Shown here: positions 24,868 to 32,813 of the stretch, one piece after another
Layout of the letters: every line of letters starts with the position of its first letter
How positions within the stretch are numbered: the first letter of the stretch is position 1
Origin: Rhodospirillaceae bacterium
GTDB lineage: Bacteria; Pseudomonadota; Alphaproteobacteria; UBA8366
DNA: 40,066 nucleotides
Direction of reading: 5' to 3'
Assembly: GCA_002716125.1 (NCBI GenBank)
Contig: PAZH01000051.1
Span: forward strand, 1-40,066
Notes under the pieces: model-generated
Databases searched by the model: none
Told to the model about the DNA's origin: nothing
The model's input: the letters and a program-made list of their open reading frames with translations, nothing else
Translations under genes and position numbers: made by a program

Positions 24868-26028
24868 ATGGATTTCGCGACACGTTCAAAAGTTTACCGC
24901 GCGGCGGCACGGCGGAAGATTCGCAACCTTCTCGGGCTCGATACCGACACCTACCCGCCTCGGCCGGAAGGAACAAAACTCAGCCCGTCGCAGGGGCTGG
25001 GCGCGGCAACGCAAGCGGTAACTCGGAACAACGCATTCGACGTCGCAAATATTTCGGAATGGCAGTTGGACGCCAGAAACCGTTTGGCGCAAATGCTCGG
25101 TTACACTAAATCCGAGGCGGTCCCCGAAACAATTGCCCAGCGCGGCCCGACCGCCGTGGAATCCGACCGCCACGACCTCGAACGCATGACGTACTATCTC
25201 CGCGTTCGGCCGGATACCGACGTTCCCGTGACTACGGTCGTCCGCAAAGACCTCGGCGGTCCGTTGCCGGTCTTCATCCTATTGGCGGGCTCAACATCCG
25301 GCGTCCATCTTGGCTGGGGCGAAGCGAAAGTGCCGATCGATCATCATCGCCTGTCGATCGGCGCCGATATGGCGCGGCAGGCCGCCCATCGCGGTTATCT
25401 CGCCATCTGCGTCGAACAGATCGGCTACGGCGAACGCGGCGAACGCGATCTGCCGAAGAAATCGCCCGATCGGACGATCGATGTCGCGGTGCATGCGGTG
25501 TTGCTCGGCCAGTCGCTGCAGGGATTGAAAACCATGGACGTCAGCGCTGCGATCGATTGGCTGGAAAGCCCGGAATCGCCCTTCGAGATCGACCGCGAGC
25601 GCATATTCCTTTTCGGACACTCATCGGGCGGTACAACGGCCCAATACGCGGCTGCGCTCGACCTGCGCATCAAAGGCGTGCTCGCGAGCGGCTCCGTGCG
25701 CCGGGTGCGGGAAATCACGGCCACGCGCGGGAATGCGAACGGCGAATATGCAATCCCCGGCTTCCTGACGCAGTTCGAGTCGGACGATATCGTCGCGCTT
25801 GTCGCGCCCCGGCCGTTTATCGGCTTATCCGGCAGCAACGATCATATATTCCCGTTCGACGGGGTCGAACGCGTCGTCGAAGGAGCACGGCCGGCCTTCG
25901 CCGCGTTGGGCGCCACGGAAAAATTAACGGCGGTGCGCGCGCCGCACGGCCATCGCTATTATGCAGGTGAAAGTTGGGCCGCCTGGAAAGCGGTCATCGA
26001 CCCCAAATGCGGGGACGACAAAGCTTAA
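24868..26028 (+). CDS. Alpha/beta-hydrolase
   Basis: A 386-residue alpha/beta-hydrolase with a long N-terminal region (about 1-125) before the core. Ser252 in the nucleophile elbow GHSSGG, Asp325 in SGSNDHIFP and His360 or His362 in APHGHRYY form the catalytic triad. The core order (VFILLAGSTSGVHLGWGE, GYLAICVEQIGYGERGER, the Ser elbow, APRPFIGL) resembles acetylxylan-esterase or dienelactone-hydrolase relatives (DUF-type esterases), so an ester or lactone is the likely substrate. It starts 3 bp after the aminotransferase stop. There is no signal peptide, so it should be cytoplasmic. It converges with the next gene. Confidence 0.85.
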   Translation: MDFATRSKVYRAAARRKIRNLLGLDTDTYPPRPEGTKLSPSQGLGAATQAVTRNNAFDVANISEWQLDARNRLAQMLGYTKSEAVPETIAQRGPTAVESDRHDLERMTYYLRVRPDTDVPVTTVVRKDLGGPLPVFILLAGSTSGVHLGWGEAKVPIDHHRLSIGADMARQAAHRGYLAICVEQIGYGERGERDLPKKSPDRTIDVAVHAVLLGQSLQGLKTMDVSAAIDWLESPESPFEIDRERIFLFGHSSGGTTAQYAAALDLRIKGVLASGSVRRVREITATRGNANGEYAIPGFLTQFESDDIVALVAPRPFIGLSGSNDHIFPFDGVERVVEGARPAFAALGATEKLTAVRAPHGHRYYAGESWAAWKAVIDPKCGDDKA

Positions 26029-26061
26029 CGGGATTCTAAGGAACGCAAACGCCAATCGAAC

Positions 26062-26583
26062 CTACAGACGCGTGCCGATACCGACCGCGATCGGGACCGG
26101 ATCCGGGTCTGCCGGCTTGCCGAGCCACGATTTGGTTTGCGCTTCCGCCATTGAAATCTGTTCTTTGGACATCACGAGCTTCACGGAGCGCATACGGCTT
26201 CGGGCCACCTCCACCAAGGCGGCGGGGCCGTCTTCGGCGATCAGGGTCGCGTACCATCGGTAGGCCATCACAAAACTGCGCTGGCCGGAACGCCCGGTCT
26301 GATAGGCTTGCGCCAACTTATACATACAATCGAATCGGGAATCGCTGCGCTTGTCGGCGGCGCACATTTCCAACGCGGCCAACGCCATATCTCTGTCCCC
26401 CGACATCTTCAGGCCTGCAAAGGAATAGCAACTATCGCTATCGCCTTCGACACATGCCTGTAGGATCATCGGGACCGGAGAATCCGCATCCGATCGCAAC
26501 ACTTCATAAATCGCGACGGAGCCTACGCTTCCCAGAAGCAAGGCCACGATCGATGCAACGACGGCAAACCGCCGAATACTCAT
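26062..26583 (-). CDS. Sel1-like repeat protein with N-terminal signal sequence
   Basis: A 173-residue protein starting MSIRRFAVVASIVALLLGSVG, an N-terminal hydrophobic segment that acts as a signal peptide or anchor. The rest has Cys-rich short helical-repeat character (ACVEGDSDSCYSFAGL, ALEMCAADKRSDSRFDCMYKL, AYRWYATLIAEDG), reminiscent of Sel1/TPR-like modules. I chose ATG 26583 over 26811 because the upstream extension carries no such features and overlaps the leader region. Periplasmic, with possible disulfides from its Cys residues. No function can be assigned. It follows the enoyl-CoA hydratase on the same strand but lies 76 bp away. Confidence 0.65.
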   Translation of the reverse strand: MSIRRFAVVASIVALLLGSVGSVAIYEVLRSDADSPVPMILQACVEGDSDSCYSFAGLKMSGDRDMALAALEMCAADKRSDSRFDCMYKLAQAYQTGRSGQRSFVMAYRWYATLIAEDGPAALVEVARSRMRSVKLVMSKEQISMAEAQTKSWLGKPADPDPVPIAVGIGTRL

Positions 26584-26659
26584 TTCGATTTCCCATCCGA
26601 AACTGGCACTTCGAACGGTACCATAGTACTCGGTTAACCTTTCATTAACCTTACGGTGT

Positions 26660-27475
26660 TCAGCCGTCGGATTTTGCGGCTTTCGCCATCTTGTCCCAAT
26701 CGAATTCCAGGGGGCGTTTCTCGAGAAAATTATTGATCGCCTCGCCGCAATAATCCGTCGTGAAGGCGACGCTCTGCGCATAGGCTTCGAGCTGGCCGAC
26801 CGCCCCTTCATCGAGGGTCAGCGACTGATTCAAGACATTCTTCGTCAACCCAATCGCCTGACGCGACGCATGCCGGAAACGGCCCGCGAACTCCATCGCC
26901 CGCTCCATCAGCACGTCTTCCGGGTGAATTTCGTAAACGATGCCCATTTCCTTCGCTTCTTCCGGCCCGAAGGAACGCGCGGTGAACATCAGATCTTTCG
27001 CCCGCTGCAGCCCGACTATGCGCGGCAAGAGATAGAACCCGCCAACATCCGGCACGAGGCCGATGCGCCCGAAGACAGAGCAAAACCGCGCCCGCGGCGA
27101 CGCCAGGATAAAATCCGCGACCAGCGCCAAGTTAAAGCCACCGCCATAGGCAGCACCGTCCACCGCCGCGATCACCGGAATCTCGAGATTGACCAGTGTG
27201 GGCAACCAAAGATGCAAATCTTGGATTCGTTTGCGGCCGCTCACCGCCGTTTGCCGCTTCTCCGTGAGCGCCTTGAGATCGCCGCCCCCGCAGAAGGCGC
27301 CGCCGGCACCCGTCAGAACCATGGCCTTCAGGCTCTCGTCGTCGCGGATACGCAACGTCACGTCCGCGATTTCCTCCCGCATCGTGATATCCAAGGCGTT
27401 CCGGGCTTCCGGACGATTCATCGTCACGACAGCAATCTCGTCTTTAACGTCATATGTGATGGCTTTGTAGCTCAT
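26660..27475 (-). CDS. Enoyl-CoA hydratase/isomerase family protein
   Basis: A 271-residue crotonase-fold protein. NRPEARNALD, GAGGAFCGGGDLKAL (first oxyanion element), DGAAYGGGFNLALVADF (second) and GRIGLVPDVGGFYLLPR are typical. The usual catalytic Glu144 position is not Glu, and the second acidic residue is Asp in LVPDVGG, so isomerase or dienoyl-isomerase chemistry (PaaG-like) may be more likely than hydration. The start at 27475 has GGAGGA eight bases upstream, and an in-frame open stretch to 27658 lacks homology to the fold. It is divergent from the MmgE/PrpD gene at 27588. Confidence 0.9.
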   Translation of the reverse strand: MSYKAITYDVKDEIAVVTMNRPEARNALDITMREEIADVTLRIRDDESLKAMVLTGAGGAFCGGGDLKALTEKRQTAVSGRKRIQDLHLWLPTLVNLEIPVIAAVDGAAYGGGFNLALVADFILASPRARFCSVFGRIGLVPDVGGFYLLPRIVGLQRAKDLMFTARSFGPEEAKEMGIVYEIHPEDVLMERAMEFAGRFRHASRQAIGLTKNVLNQSLTLDEGAVGQLEAYAQSVAFTTDYCGEAINNFLEKRPLEFDWDKMAKAAKSDG

Positions 27476-27587
27476 TGCATTCCTCCATTCGGTCGCAAGT
27501 TTGGCTTTGGATCGCCCTCGGCATCGGCGCCCGGCGACATAGACTCTATTTCGGCGTAACGGTTTGGCGAAACAGACGAGGTCAGAA

Positions 27588-28943
27588 ATGGGTATTACCG
27601 CGGAACTCTGCGAGAAAATCGTGGCGACGGGATGGGACGACCTCAGCGAAGAGGCCATTCAGCGCACGCGGCGTATCATGCTGGACGGTATAGCCGTGGC
27701 TGTGGCCGGCACGATTCAGGAGGAAGCGCCGGAGGTCCTCGCCAAACATGTGCGAAACCTCGGCGGCACCCCGACATCGACGGTCATCAACTTCGGCTTC
27801 AAGACCTCACCCGTCGAAGCCGCGTACGTGAACGGCGCCGCCATGCACGTGCTCGACTTCGAGCCGATGTGGCAGCCCGCGAACCATCAAGTCTCGACCA
27901 CGTTGCCGGCGATTCTGGCGCTCGCGGAACAGCGGCAATCGAATGGCAGGGATTGCCTGACCGCAATGGTCAAAGGCATCGAGATCATGGGTTGGATCCG
28001 CGAAGCCTCTCATCAGGACGATATCAAGACGGTCCGCTTTCATCCGCCTGGCCTCGTCGGCCCGCTCGGCGCGGCCGTCGCTTCCAGTCACATGATCGGC
28101 CTCGATGTCGAGAAACTCCGTTGCGCCGTCGGTATCGTCGCCTCGCGGGCGGGGAGCATCCTCGCCAATGTCGGCACGATGTCGAAATCGACCAATTGCG
28201 GCCACGCCGTCAGCGAAGGCGTCGACGCCGCCCTGCTGGCGGAGTGCGGATTCACCGCCAATCCGGACGTCATCGAACATCCGCGGGGCTATGTCGCCAG
28301 CTATTTCGACGAACGCTTCAAATTGGAAGAGCTTCTGAACTACGGCCCGCCCTTCCGGGTCACCTCGCCCGGGTACGCCATCAAGATGTTCCCTAGCCAG
28401 TTCGGCACGCATTTCGTCATCACCGCCGGCTTGGATCTCAGAGAGAAGATCGGCGATCCCGCGCGCATCGAACGCGTCAAACTCACAACCCCGATGATGG
28501 CTTATATCGACCGTCCCTATCCCGAAGACGGCTTGGACGGAAAGTTCAGTTGGCAATACACAACGGCCTGCGCCCTGCTGGATGGTAAGGTCGTCATGGA
28601 CAGCTTTACCAACGAACGCCGCTTCTCTGACGATATGGAAGCGATGCTCGGACGGATCGACGTCGAAATGCGCGACGATATCACCGGTAATTTCGACGAG
28701 ATGTATGTGCTGGCCGAAGCCACGCTGTCCGACGGTTCAACCGTCTCGACCCGATGCGATGGGCCACGCGGCAAATGGGGTACACCGCCCATCCCCGAGG
28801 AAGACCATCTCGTGAAAGTCCGCGATTGCCTCGCTCTTAAATACGATGAAGAGGACCGCGAGCGAATTATCGCGCTTGCGGGCAAGTTCGATGAGCTCTC
28901 ACCGGATCAGATTGGCGAATTGATGGCTTTGTTAGCCGCGTAG
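27588..28943 (+). CDS. MmgE/PrpD family protein, divergent active site
   Basis: A 451-residue MmgE/PrpD-family protein. It retains the fold (LDFEPMWQPANHQ, RFHPPGLVGPLGAAV, GTHFVITAGLD) but key positions differ from the paralogue at 745-2151. The DFDDTH motif reads DFEPMW, and the Lys-containing VGNAAKNG region reads CGHAVSEG, so the lysine is probably Ser. His100 (PANHQ) remains. It may act on a different substrate or have a changed reaction. The ATG at 27588 has GAGG about seven bases upstream and is favoured over TTG 27564. The divergent enoyl-CoA hydratase gene shares the 112-bp promoter gap. Confidence 0.88.
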   Translation: MGITAELCEKIVATGWDDLSEEAIQRTRRIMLDGIAVAVAGTIQEEAPEVLAKHVRNLGGTPTSTVINFGFKTSPVEAAYVNGAAMHVLDFEPMWQPANHQVSTTLPAILALAEQRQSNGRDCLTAMVKGIEIMGWIREASHQDDIKTVRFHPPGLVGPLGAAVASSHMIGLDVEKLRCAVGIVASRAGSILANVGTMSKSTNCGHAVSEGVDAALLAECGFTANPDVIEHPRGYVASYFDERFKLEELLNYGPPFRVTSPGYAIKMFPSQFGTHFVITAGLDLREKIGDPARIERVKLTTPMMAYIDRPYPEDGLDGKFSWQYTTACALLDGKVVMDSFTNERRFSDDMEAMLGRIDVEMRDDITGNFDEMYVLAEATLSDGSTVSTRCDGPRGKWGTPPIPEEDHLVKVRDCLALKYDEEDRERIIALAGKFDELSPDQIGELMALLAA

Positions 28944-29032
28944 CTCGCCGCACGTTGTTAACGAAAGATTAAGCGCTTCGACTTAAGATAGTATCTCCAC
29001 ACACCGATCACTTGCGCAATCGTCATAGGTGT

Positions 29033-29581
29033 ATGCGAGAAACCGAACACATATTCGCCGAAGGCATTGCGGATGGCCGCATAAAGCCGATGAAACGCGA
29101 CTACGTCGTCGGTGACGCGCTTGACGATTTCATCCAAGGATTGAATGACGCCTCGCCGATCCGATCCGCGGAACGCTTCTGGCGCTCCTTAAGCAGTGAA
29201 ACGAGGTTGCCGTCGCGCCGAGATATCGATCCGATTAAGATCGGCCCGGCAACATTGCCGCATGTCGCGCTCATCGATGTCTTGCGAGATGACGACACAC
29301 GCTTCCGCTATCGACTGCTCGGCGGCGCCGTCATTCGAATTTTTGGGCAAGACTACACGAACAGATACATAGACGAACTTGGTCTCGGAGAGGTGTTCGA
29401 TCGAATCTCCGACTTCTACGGCACGGTCTGCGTCGGCCGCCAACCGCTGCTCTTGGATGGGGCGTATGAACGTCGAAAAGGTTCACGGTTTCAGTTCAGA
29501 CGCTTGGCAATGCCGCTCGCCGATGAGAACGATCAAGTCGATACGCTCTTTTGCATTTTTGAACAGCTGCAAGCCGTTTAA
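29033..29581 (+). CDS. PAS_5-type (PF07310-like) sensory domain protein
   Basis: A 182-residue protein made mostly of one PAS-like domain (about 55-178). The pattern LPSRRDIDPIKIG, LPHVALIDVLRDD, FRYRLLGGAVIRIFGQDYTN, GRQPLLLDGAY and RRLAMPLADENDQVDTLF resembles the PAS_5 family that is abundant in Rhodospirillales-type alphaproteobacteria. It has no kinase, cyclase or DNA-binding domain, so its output partner is not in sight. Two other starts are possible: TTG 29012 and a Met near 29090. ATG 29033 with a weak AGG upstream is my choice. An intrinsic terminator follows 57 bp downstream. Confidence 0.75.
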   Translation: MRETEHIFAEGIADGRIKPMKRDYVVGDALDDFIQGLNDASPIRSAERFWRSLSSETRLPSRRDIDPIKIGPATLPHVALIDVLRDDDTRFRYRLLGGAVIRIFGQDYTNRYIDELGLGEVFDRISDFYGTVCVGRQPLLLDGAYERRKGSRFQFRRLAMPLADENDQVDTLFCIFEQLQAV

Positions 29582-29637
29582 TTGAACTCCGCCGCCGACG
29601 TTCGCATTATCCGGCGCCCGACCTATCCTCAGTGATA

Positions 29638-29668
29638 CGGTGTTCGGCTCGCCGCCGGGCACCGTTTT
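29638..29668 (+). terminator. Rho-independent terminator
   Basis: CGGTGTTCGGC (29638-29648) pairs with GCCGGGCACCG (29654-29664) as an 11-bp stem with two G-T wobbles around a 5-base loop, followed directly by TTTT. It lies 57 bp after the PAS_5 gene stop and 28 bp before the next start, so it should end transcription from 29033 before the downstream operon. Confidence 0.75.
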
Positions 29669-29696
29669 ATTCTGAATATCCAACGGAAATTACCAG

Positions 29697-30428
29697 ATGA
29701 GCGAAGAGACAGTCCTGCTTTCCCGCGACGAAGCGTCCGCCAGGGTTTTGACTTTGAACCGTCCCGACAAACTGAACGCCATGAACCACGCACTGGTTCA
29801 AGGCCTTATTCAGACCGTAGACGATGCGCACGCGGATGAGACCATCACATCAATCATCATAAATGCCGAAGGCCGGGCCTTTTCCGCCGGCGCGGACATC
29901 AAGGAGGCCGCGACCCGCCACGGCGACAGTCCCGAAGAAGCCCGGCGCCATTTCGACGGTTCGCGCGGCATCTACGAACTCGGCGCGCGAACAGACAAAC
30001 CGATTATCGCCGCCGTTCACGGCTACGTCCTCGGCGGCGGCTGCAACCTCGCGATCTCCGCCGACATGGTTGTTGCAGGTGAGACGGCCGTGTTCGGCTA
30101 TCCGGAAATGAAACGCGGCTTGGCCGCCACAATGGTCACGCCCGGGCTTGTCCACAGGATCGGCCCAAAAGCGGCTTTCGAGCTCCTCACTTTGGCCGAA
30201 GACATATCTGCCAACCGAGCATTGGAGCTCGGCTTGATCAATCGGGTCGTGCCCGACGACAAGATTTTAGATGAGGCACTGGCGATGGCGGAAACGCTTG
30301 CCGCCTACGATCAACGCGCCATCCGAACCACGAAACGTATATTCTTGAAATCTACGGAACTGCCACTCGCACAGTCTCTGGACGCCGCCGGGGAAGCCAT
30401 GCTGCTGATGCGGGAGATCGGTAAGTAA
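29697..30428 (+). CDS. Enoyl-CoA hydratase/isomerase family protein
   Basis: A 243-residue crotonase-fold enzyme. NRPDKLNAMNH, INAEGRAFSAGADIKEA and HGYVLGGGCNLAISADM give the oxyanion hole, and FGYPEMKRGL supplies a Glu at the first catalytic position (E144-like), but the second Glu position (near AATMVTPG) is not acidic. This pattern is common in hydratases/isomerases of unknown substrate. It is shorter than the 26660 gene and clearly not its recent copy. It follows an intrinsic terminator, so a promoter must lie in about 30 bp or within the leader, and it is the first gene of the plus-strand run to 38573. Confidence 0.88.
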   Translation: MSEETVLLSRDEASARVLTLNRPDKLNAMNHALVQGLIQTVDDAHADETITSIIINAEGRAFSAGADIKEAATRHGDSPEEARRHFDGSRGIYELGARTDKPIIAAVHGYVLGGGCNLAISADMVVAGETAVFGYPEMKRGLAATMVTPGLVHRIGPKAAFELLTLAEDISANRALELGLINRVVPDDKILDEALAMAETLAAYDQRAIRTTKRIFLKSTELPLAQSLDAAGEAMLLMREIGK

Positions 30429-30502
30429 GTTCGCCTTCAGCCTTTGTGCCCAACGAAGCCATACCGTTTTAGTTGCGCGTATTTCAGTCTATAGTTCTTA
30501 CC

Positions 30503-31561
30503 ATGAACGATCTCGCGAACAGCCCTTCCGACCTGATCCCGACTTTGGACATCGGCCCGTATTTGGCTGGTGAACCGGATGCACTCCGACGTTTGAGCGA
30601 TGAACTTCGCGACGCCATGGAGAACGTCGGATTTTACATCCTCGTCAATCACGGCATTTCCATGTCGCAGATCGAAGAAACGTTGGATGCGATCAAACGG
30701 TTCCACGCGCTCCCCCTTGAGACGAAAACAGCACTCAAGGGAAACGAGCACAATATCGGTTATATGGCGGTCAACAGCAGTGTTTCGCGCGCATCCCAAG
30801 TCGATGCGGAAGGGACGAACCGCCCGAACTTTGTTGAAGCGTTTTTCGTAAAACGCGACCTGCCGCCCGATCACCCGGATGTCCGCGCAAACAAGCTATA
30901 TCGCCCCGCCAACCTTTGGCCGGCCCCAGAAACGCTTCCGGGATTTCGCGAAACCGTCGTCTCATATTGCCGCGCGATGGAGCAACTCGCGCAGAAAATG
31001 CTGCCCGCCTACGCGCTGGCGCTCGATCTACCTGAGGACTTTTTCAGCGAGCCCTTCGCAGAAGCAACGTATTCATTCCGGATGTCGCACTATCCGCCAT
31101 CCGAACTGGGCGATGCAGATCAATTCGGCGTTGCCGCCCATACGGACTCAAGCTTTCTGACGATGCTGCCGCAAGGTGACCTGCCGGGCCTTCAGGTCAA
31201 GCTGCCGGGCCATGATTGGCACCTCGTCGATGCACCGCACGGCTCAATCGTGGTCAACTCAGGCGATTTGATGCGACGATGGACGAATCATCGCTTCCTC
31301 TCGACACCGCACCGGGCGATCAACAACAATCCAGGTAAGGACCGTTACGCCATACCGTTTTTCTTCGACGCGCATGTCGACTATCCGATGGCATGTCTTC
31401 CGACATGCTCGACGGAGGACAACCCGGCACGCTACAAACCGATCACTTACACCGACTATATGAAATGGTTCTCGCGCAAGAATTACGACCATGTGCGGGA
31501 AAAGGTCGGCACGGAGGCCGATGATCCAGGCGTGCCCAAAACACAATCCGTCCGAGACTGA
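30503..31561 (+). CDS. Isopenicillin N synthase-family Fe(II)/2-oxoglutarate dioxygenase
   Basis: A 352-residue oxygenase of the IPNS/DIOX_N type. The N-terminal DIOX_N region includes LIPTLDIGPYL and VGFYILVNHGI (42-52). The Fe-binding set is His213 and Asp215 (AAHTDSSF) and His270 (STPHRAINN), with Arg281 (RYAIPFF) for 2-oxoglutarate. It would hydroxylate or oxidise a small molecule. The ATG at 30503 is not preceded by a strong ribosome-binding site, and a TTG at 30473 would add ten residues. The FAD oxidoreductase starts 19 bp downstream, so the two may act in sequence. Confidence 0.9.
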   Translation: MNDLANSPSDLIPTLDIGPYLAGEPDALRRLSDELRDAMENVGFYILVNHGISMSQIEETLDAIKRFHALPLETKTALKGNEHNIGYMAVNSSVSRASQVDAEGTNRPNFVEAFFVKRDLPPDHPDVRANKLYRPANLWPAPETLPGFRETVVSYCRAMEQLAQKMLPAYALALDLPEDFFSEPFAEATYSFRMSHYPPSELGDADQFGVAAHTDSSFLTMLPQGDLPGLQVKLPGHDWHLVDAPHGSIVVNSGDLMRRWTNHRFLSTPHRAINNNPGKDRYAIPFFFDAHVDYPMACLPTCSTEDNPARYKPITYTDYMKWFSRKNYDHVREKVGTEADDPGVPKTQSVRD

Positions 31562-31580
31562 ACGCGCATAGGGAATCTCC

Positions 31581-32744
31581 ATGGCTAAAATCGTCATCAT
31601 CGGCGGCGGTGTTATTGGGTCCGGTCTCGCTTGGAACTTAGCCAAAGGCGGTGCCGCCGCAGATGTCGTCGTCGTCGAACCGGATCCAACTTACGAGTTC
31701 GCGGCAACGCCCCGCGCGTTTGGCGGAATCCGTTATGTCCAAGGCCTGCGGGAAAACTTGCTGATGTCGCTTTATGGCCGCGATATCTACAGCGACTTTT
31801 CAAATACGGTCGACACGGGCGAAGACCCGGTGGAACTCGGGTTTCACGAATGCGGTTATATTTTCCTCGGTCAGAGCAAGCATACGGCCGAGTTCGAAGC
31901 CAATCATCGGATGTTGGTCGAGAACGGCGCCGACGTCGAATTGCTGGACCGGGCCGGTCTCGAGAAGTTGATGCCGTCTTTCAATTTCAACGAAACCGAT
32001 TGGGGCCTCCATTCGCCGCACGACAGTCGGATCGACCCTCACGCAGCCCTTCAGGGGTTTCGCCGGGCGGCCGTCCGTCTTCGTACCAATTATCTAAAGG
32101 ATCGCGTCGTCGATATCGAAGACGACGGCAAGATCACAAAGCGCGTTCGCCTCGAAAGCGGTGAGGCGCTGGATTGCGATATCGTTGTAAATGCCGCCAA
32201 TTGCTGGGCGCCCGACGTTTGCGCGATGGTCGGGATGAAAATTCCGGTGGAACCGGTGCGCCGCCAGACATTCTTTTTCGATATTCAGGAAGAGATTGAA
32301 ACGTTCCCGGGCATCCGTGATCACACGGGTATCAGCATTCGCCCGGATGGCGCGGGCTTTGTTACGGGCAGAACCGCGGCGGGTCGCGATGCCGGCTTCA
32401 ATTGGGAGCTCGATCACCGCGAGTTCGACGACGATCTATGGCCGATGATGGCGCACCGCTCCAAATGTTTTGAGGCGGTCAAGTATAAAGGCGGCTGGGT
32501 CGGGCATTACGATCAGAATCGTCTCGATGCCAATCCCATTTTGGGCCATTGGGTAGGCGGTCTCGAGAACTTCATCATCGCCGCTGGTTTTTCCGGTCAC
32601 GGCCTACAACACGCTCCCGCGGTCACACTGAGTTTAGCGGAACTTATTCTGCACGGCGAATGTCGCAGTTTCGACCTTTCGGCCTTCTCCTATCAACGGA
32701 TTATCGACAACACCCCCATACCGGATTCGGGGCCCACGCCTTAA
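31581..32744 (+). CDS. FAD-dependent oxidoreductase of the D-amino-acid-oxidase (DAO) family
   Basis: A 387-residue DAO-family flavoprotein. The FAD-binding IVIIGGGVIGSGLAWNLAK opens the protein (residues 4-22), with EPDPTYEFAATPRAFGGIRY for ribose and flavin contacts, then HDSRIDPHAALQGF, VVNAANCWAPDV, NPILGHW and a C-terminal FIIAAGFSGHGLQHAPAVTL. It resembles sarcosine/dimethylglycine and FOXRED1-type oxidases acting on secondary amines or N-methylated amino acids. AGGGAA precedes the start. It lies between a 2OG-oxygenase gene and a PMH-type hydrolase gene, with both on the same strand. Its substrate is inferred only to be an amine. Confidence 0.9.
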   Translation: MAKIVIIGGGVIGSGLAWNLAKGGAAADVVVVEPDPTYEFAATPRAFGGIRYVQGLRENLLMSLYGRDIYSDFSNTVDTGEDPVELGFHECGYIFLGQSKHTAEFEANHRMLVENGADVELLDRAGLEKLMPSFNFNETDWGLHSPHDSRIDPHAALQGFRRAAVRLRTNYLKDRVVDIEDDGKITKRVRLESGEALDCDIVVNAANCWAPDVCAMVGMKIPVEPVRRQTFFFDIQEEIETFPGIRDHTGISIRPDGAGFVTGRTAAGRDAGFNWELDHREFDDDLWPMMAHRSKCFEAVKYKGGWVGHYDQNRLDANPILGHWVGGLENFIIAAGFSGHGLQHAPAVTLSLAELILHGECRSFDLSAFSYQRIIDNTPIPDSGPTP

Positions 32745-32813
32745 GGCTGGCACAATCGGGGACACGTCCTATCATAAAACATTCGCGTCGGGAGGGAGCC
32801 GAACCGATGCCGA

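Noticed and set aside
27476..27658. N-terminal extension of the enoyl-CoA hydratase at 26660
   Set aside because: The extension is Arg/Ser-rich without crotonase homology, and GGAGGA directly precedes ATG 27475.
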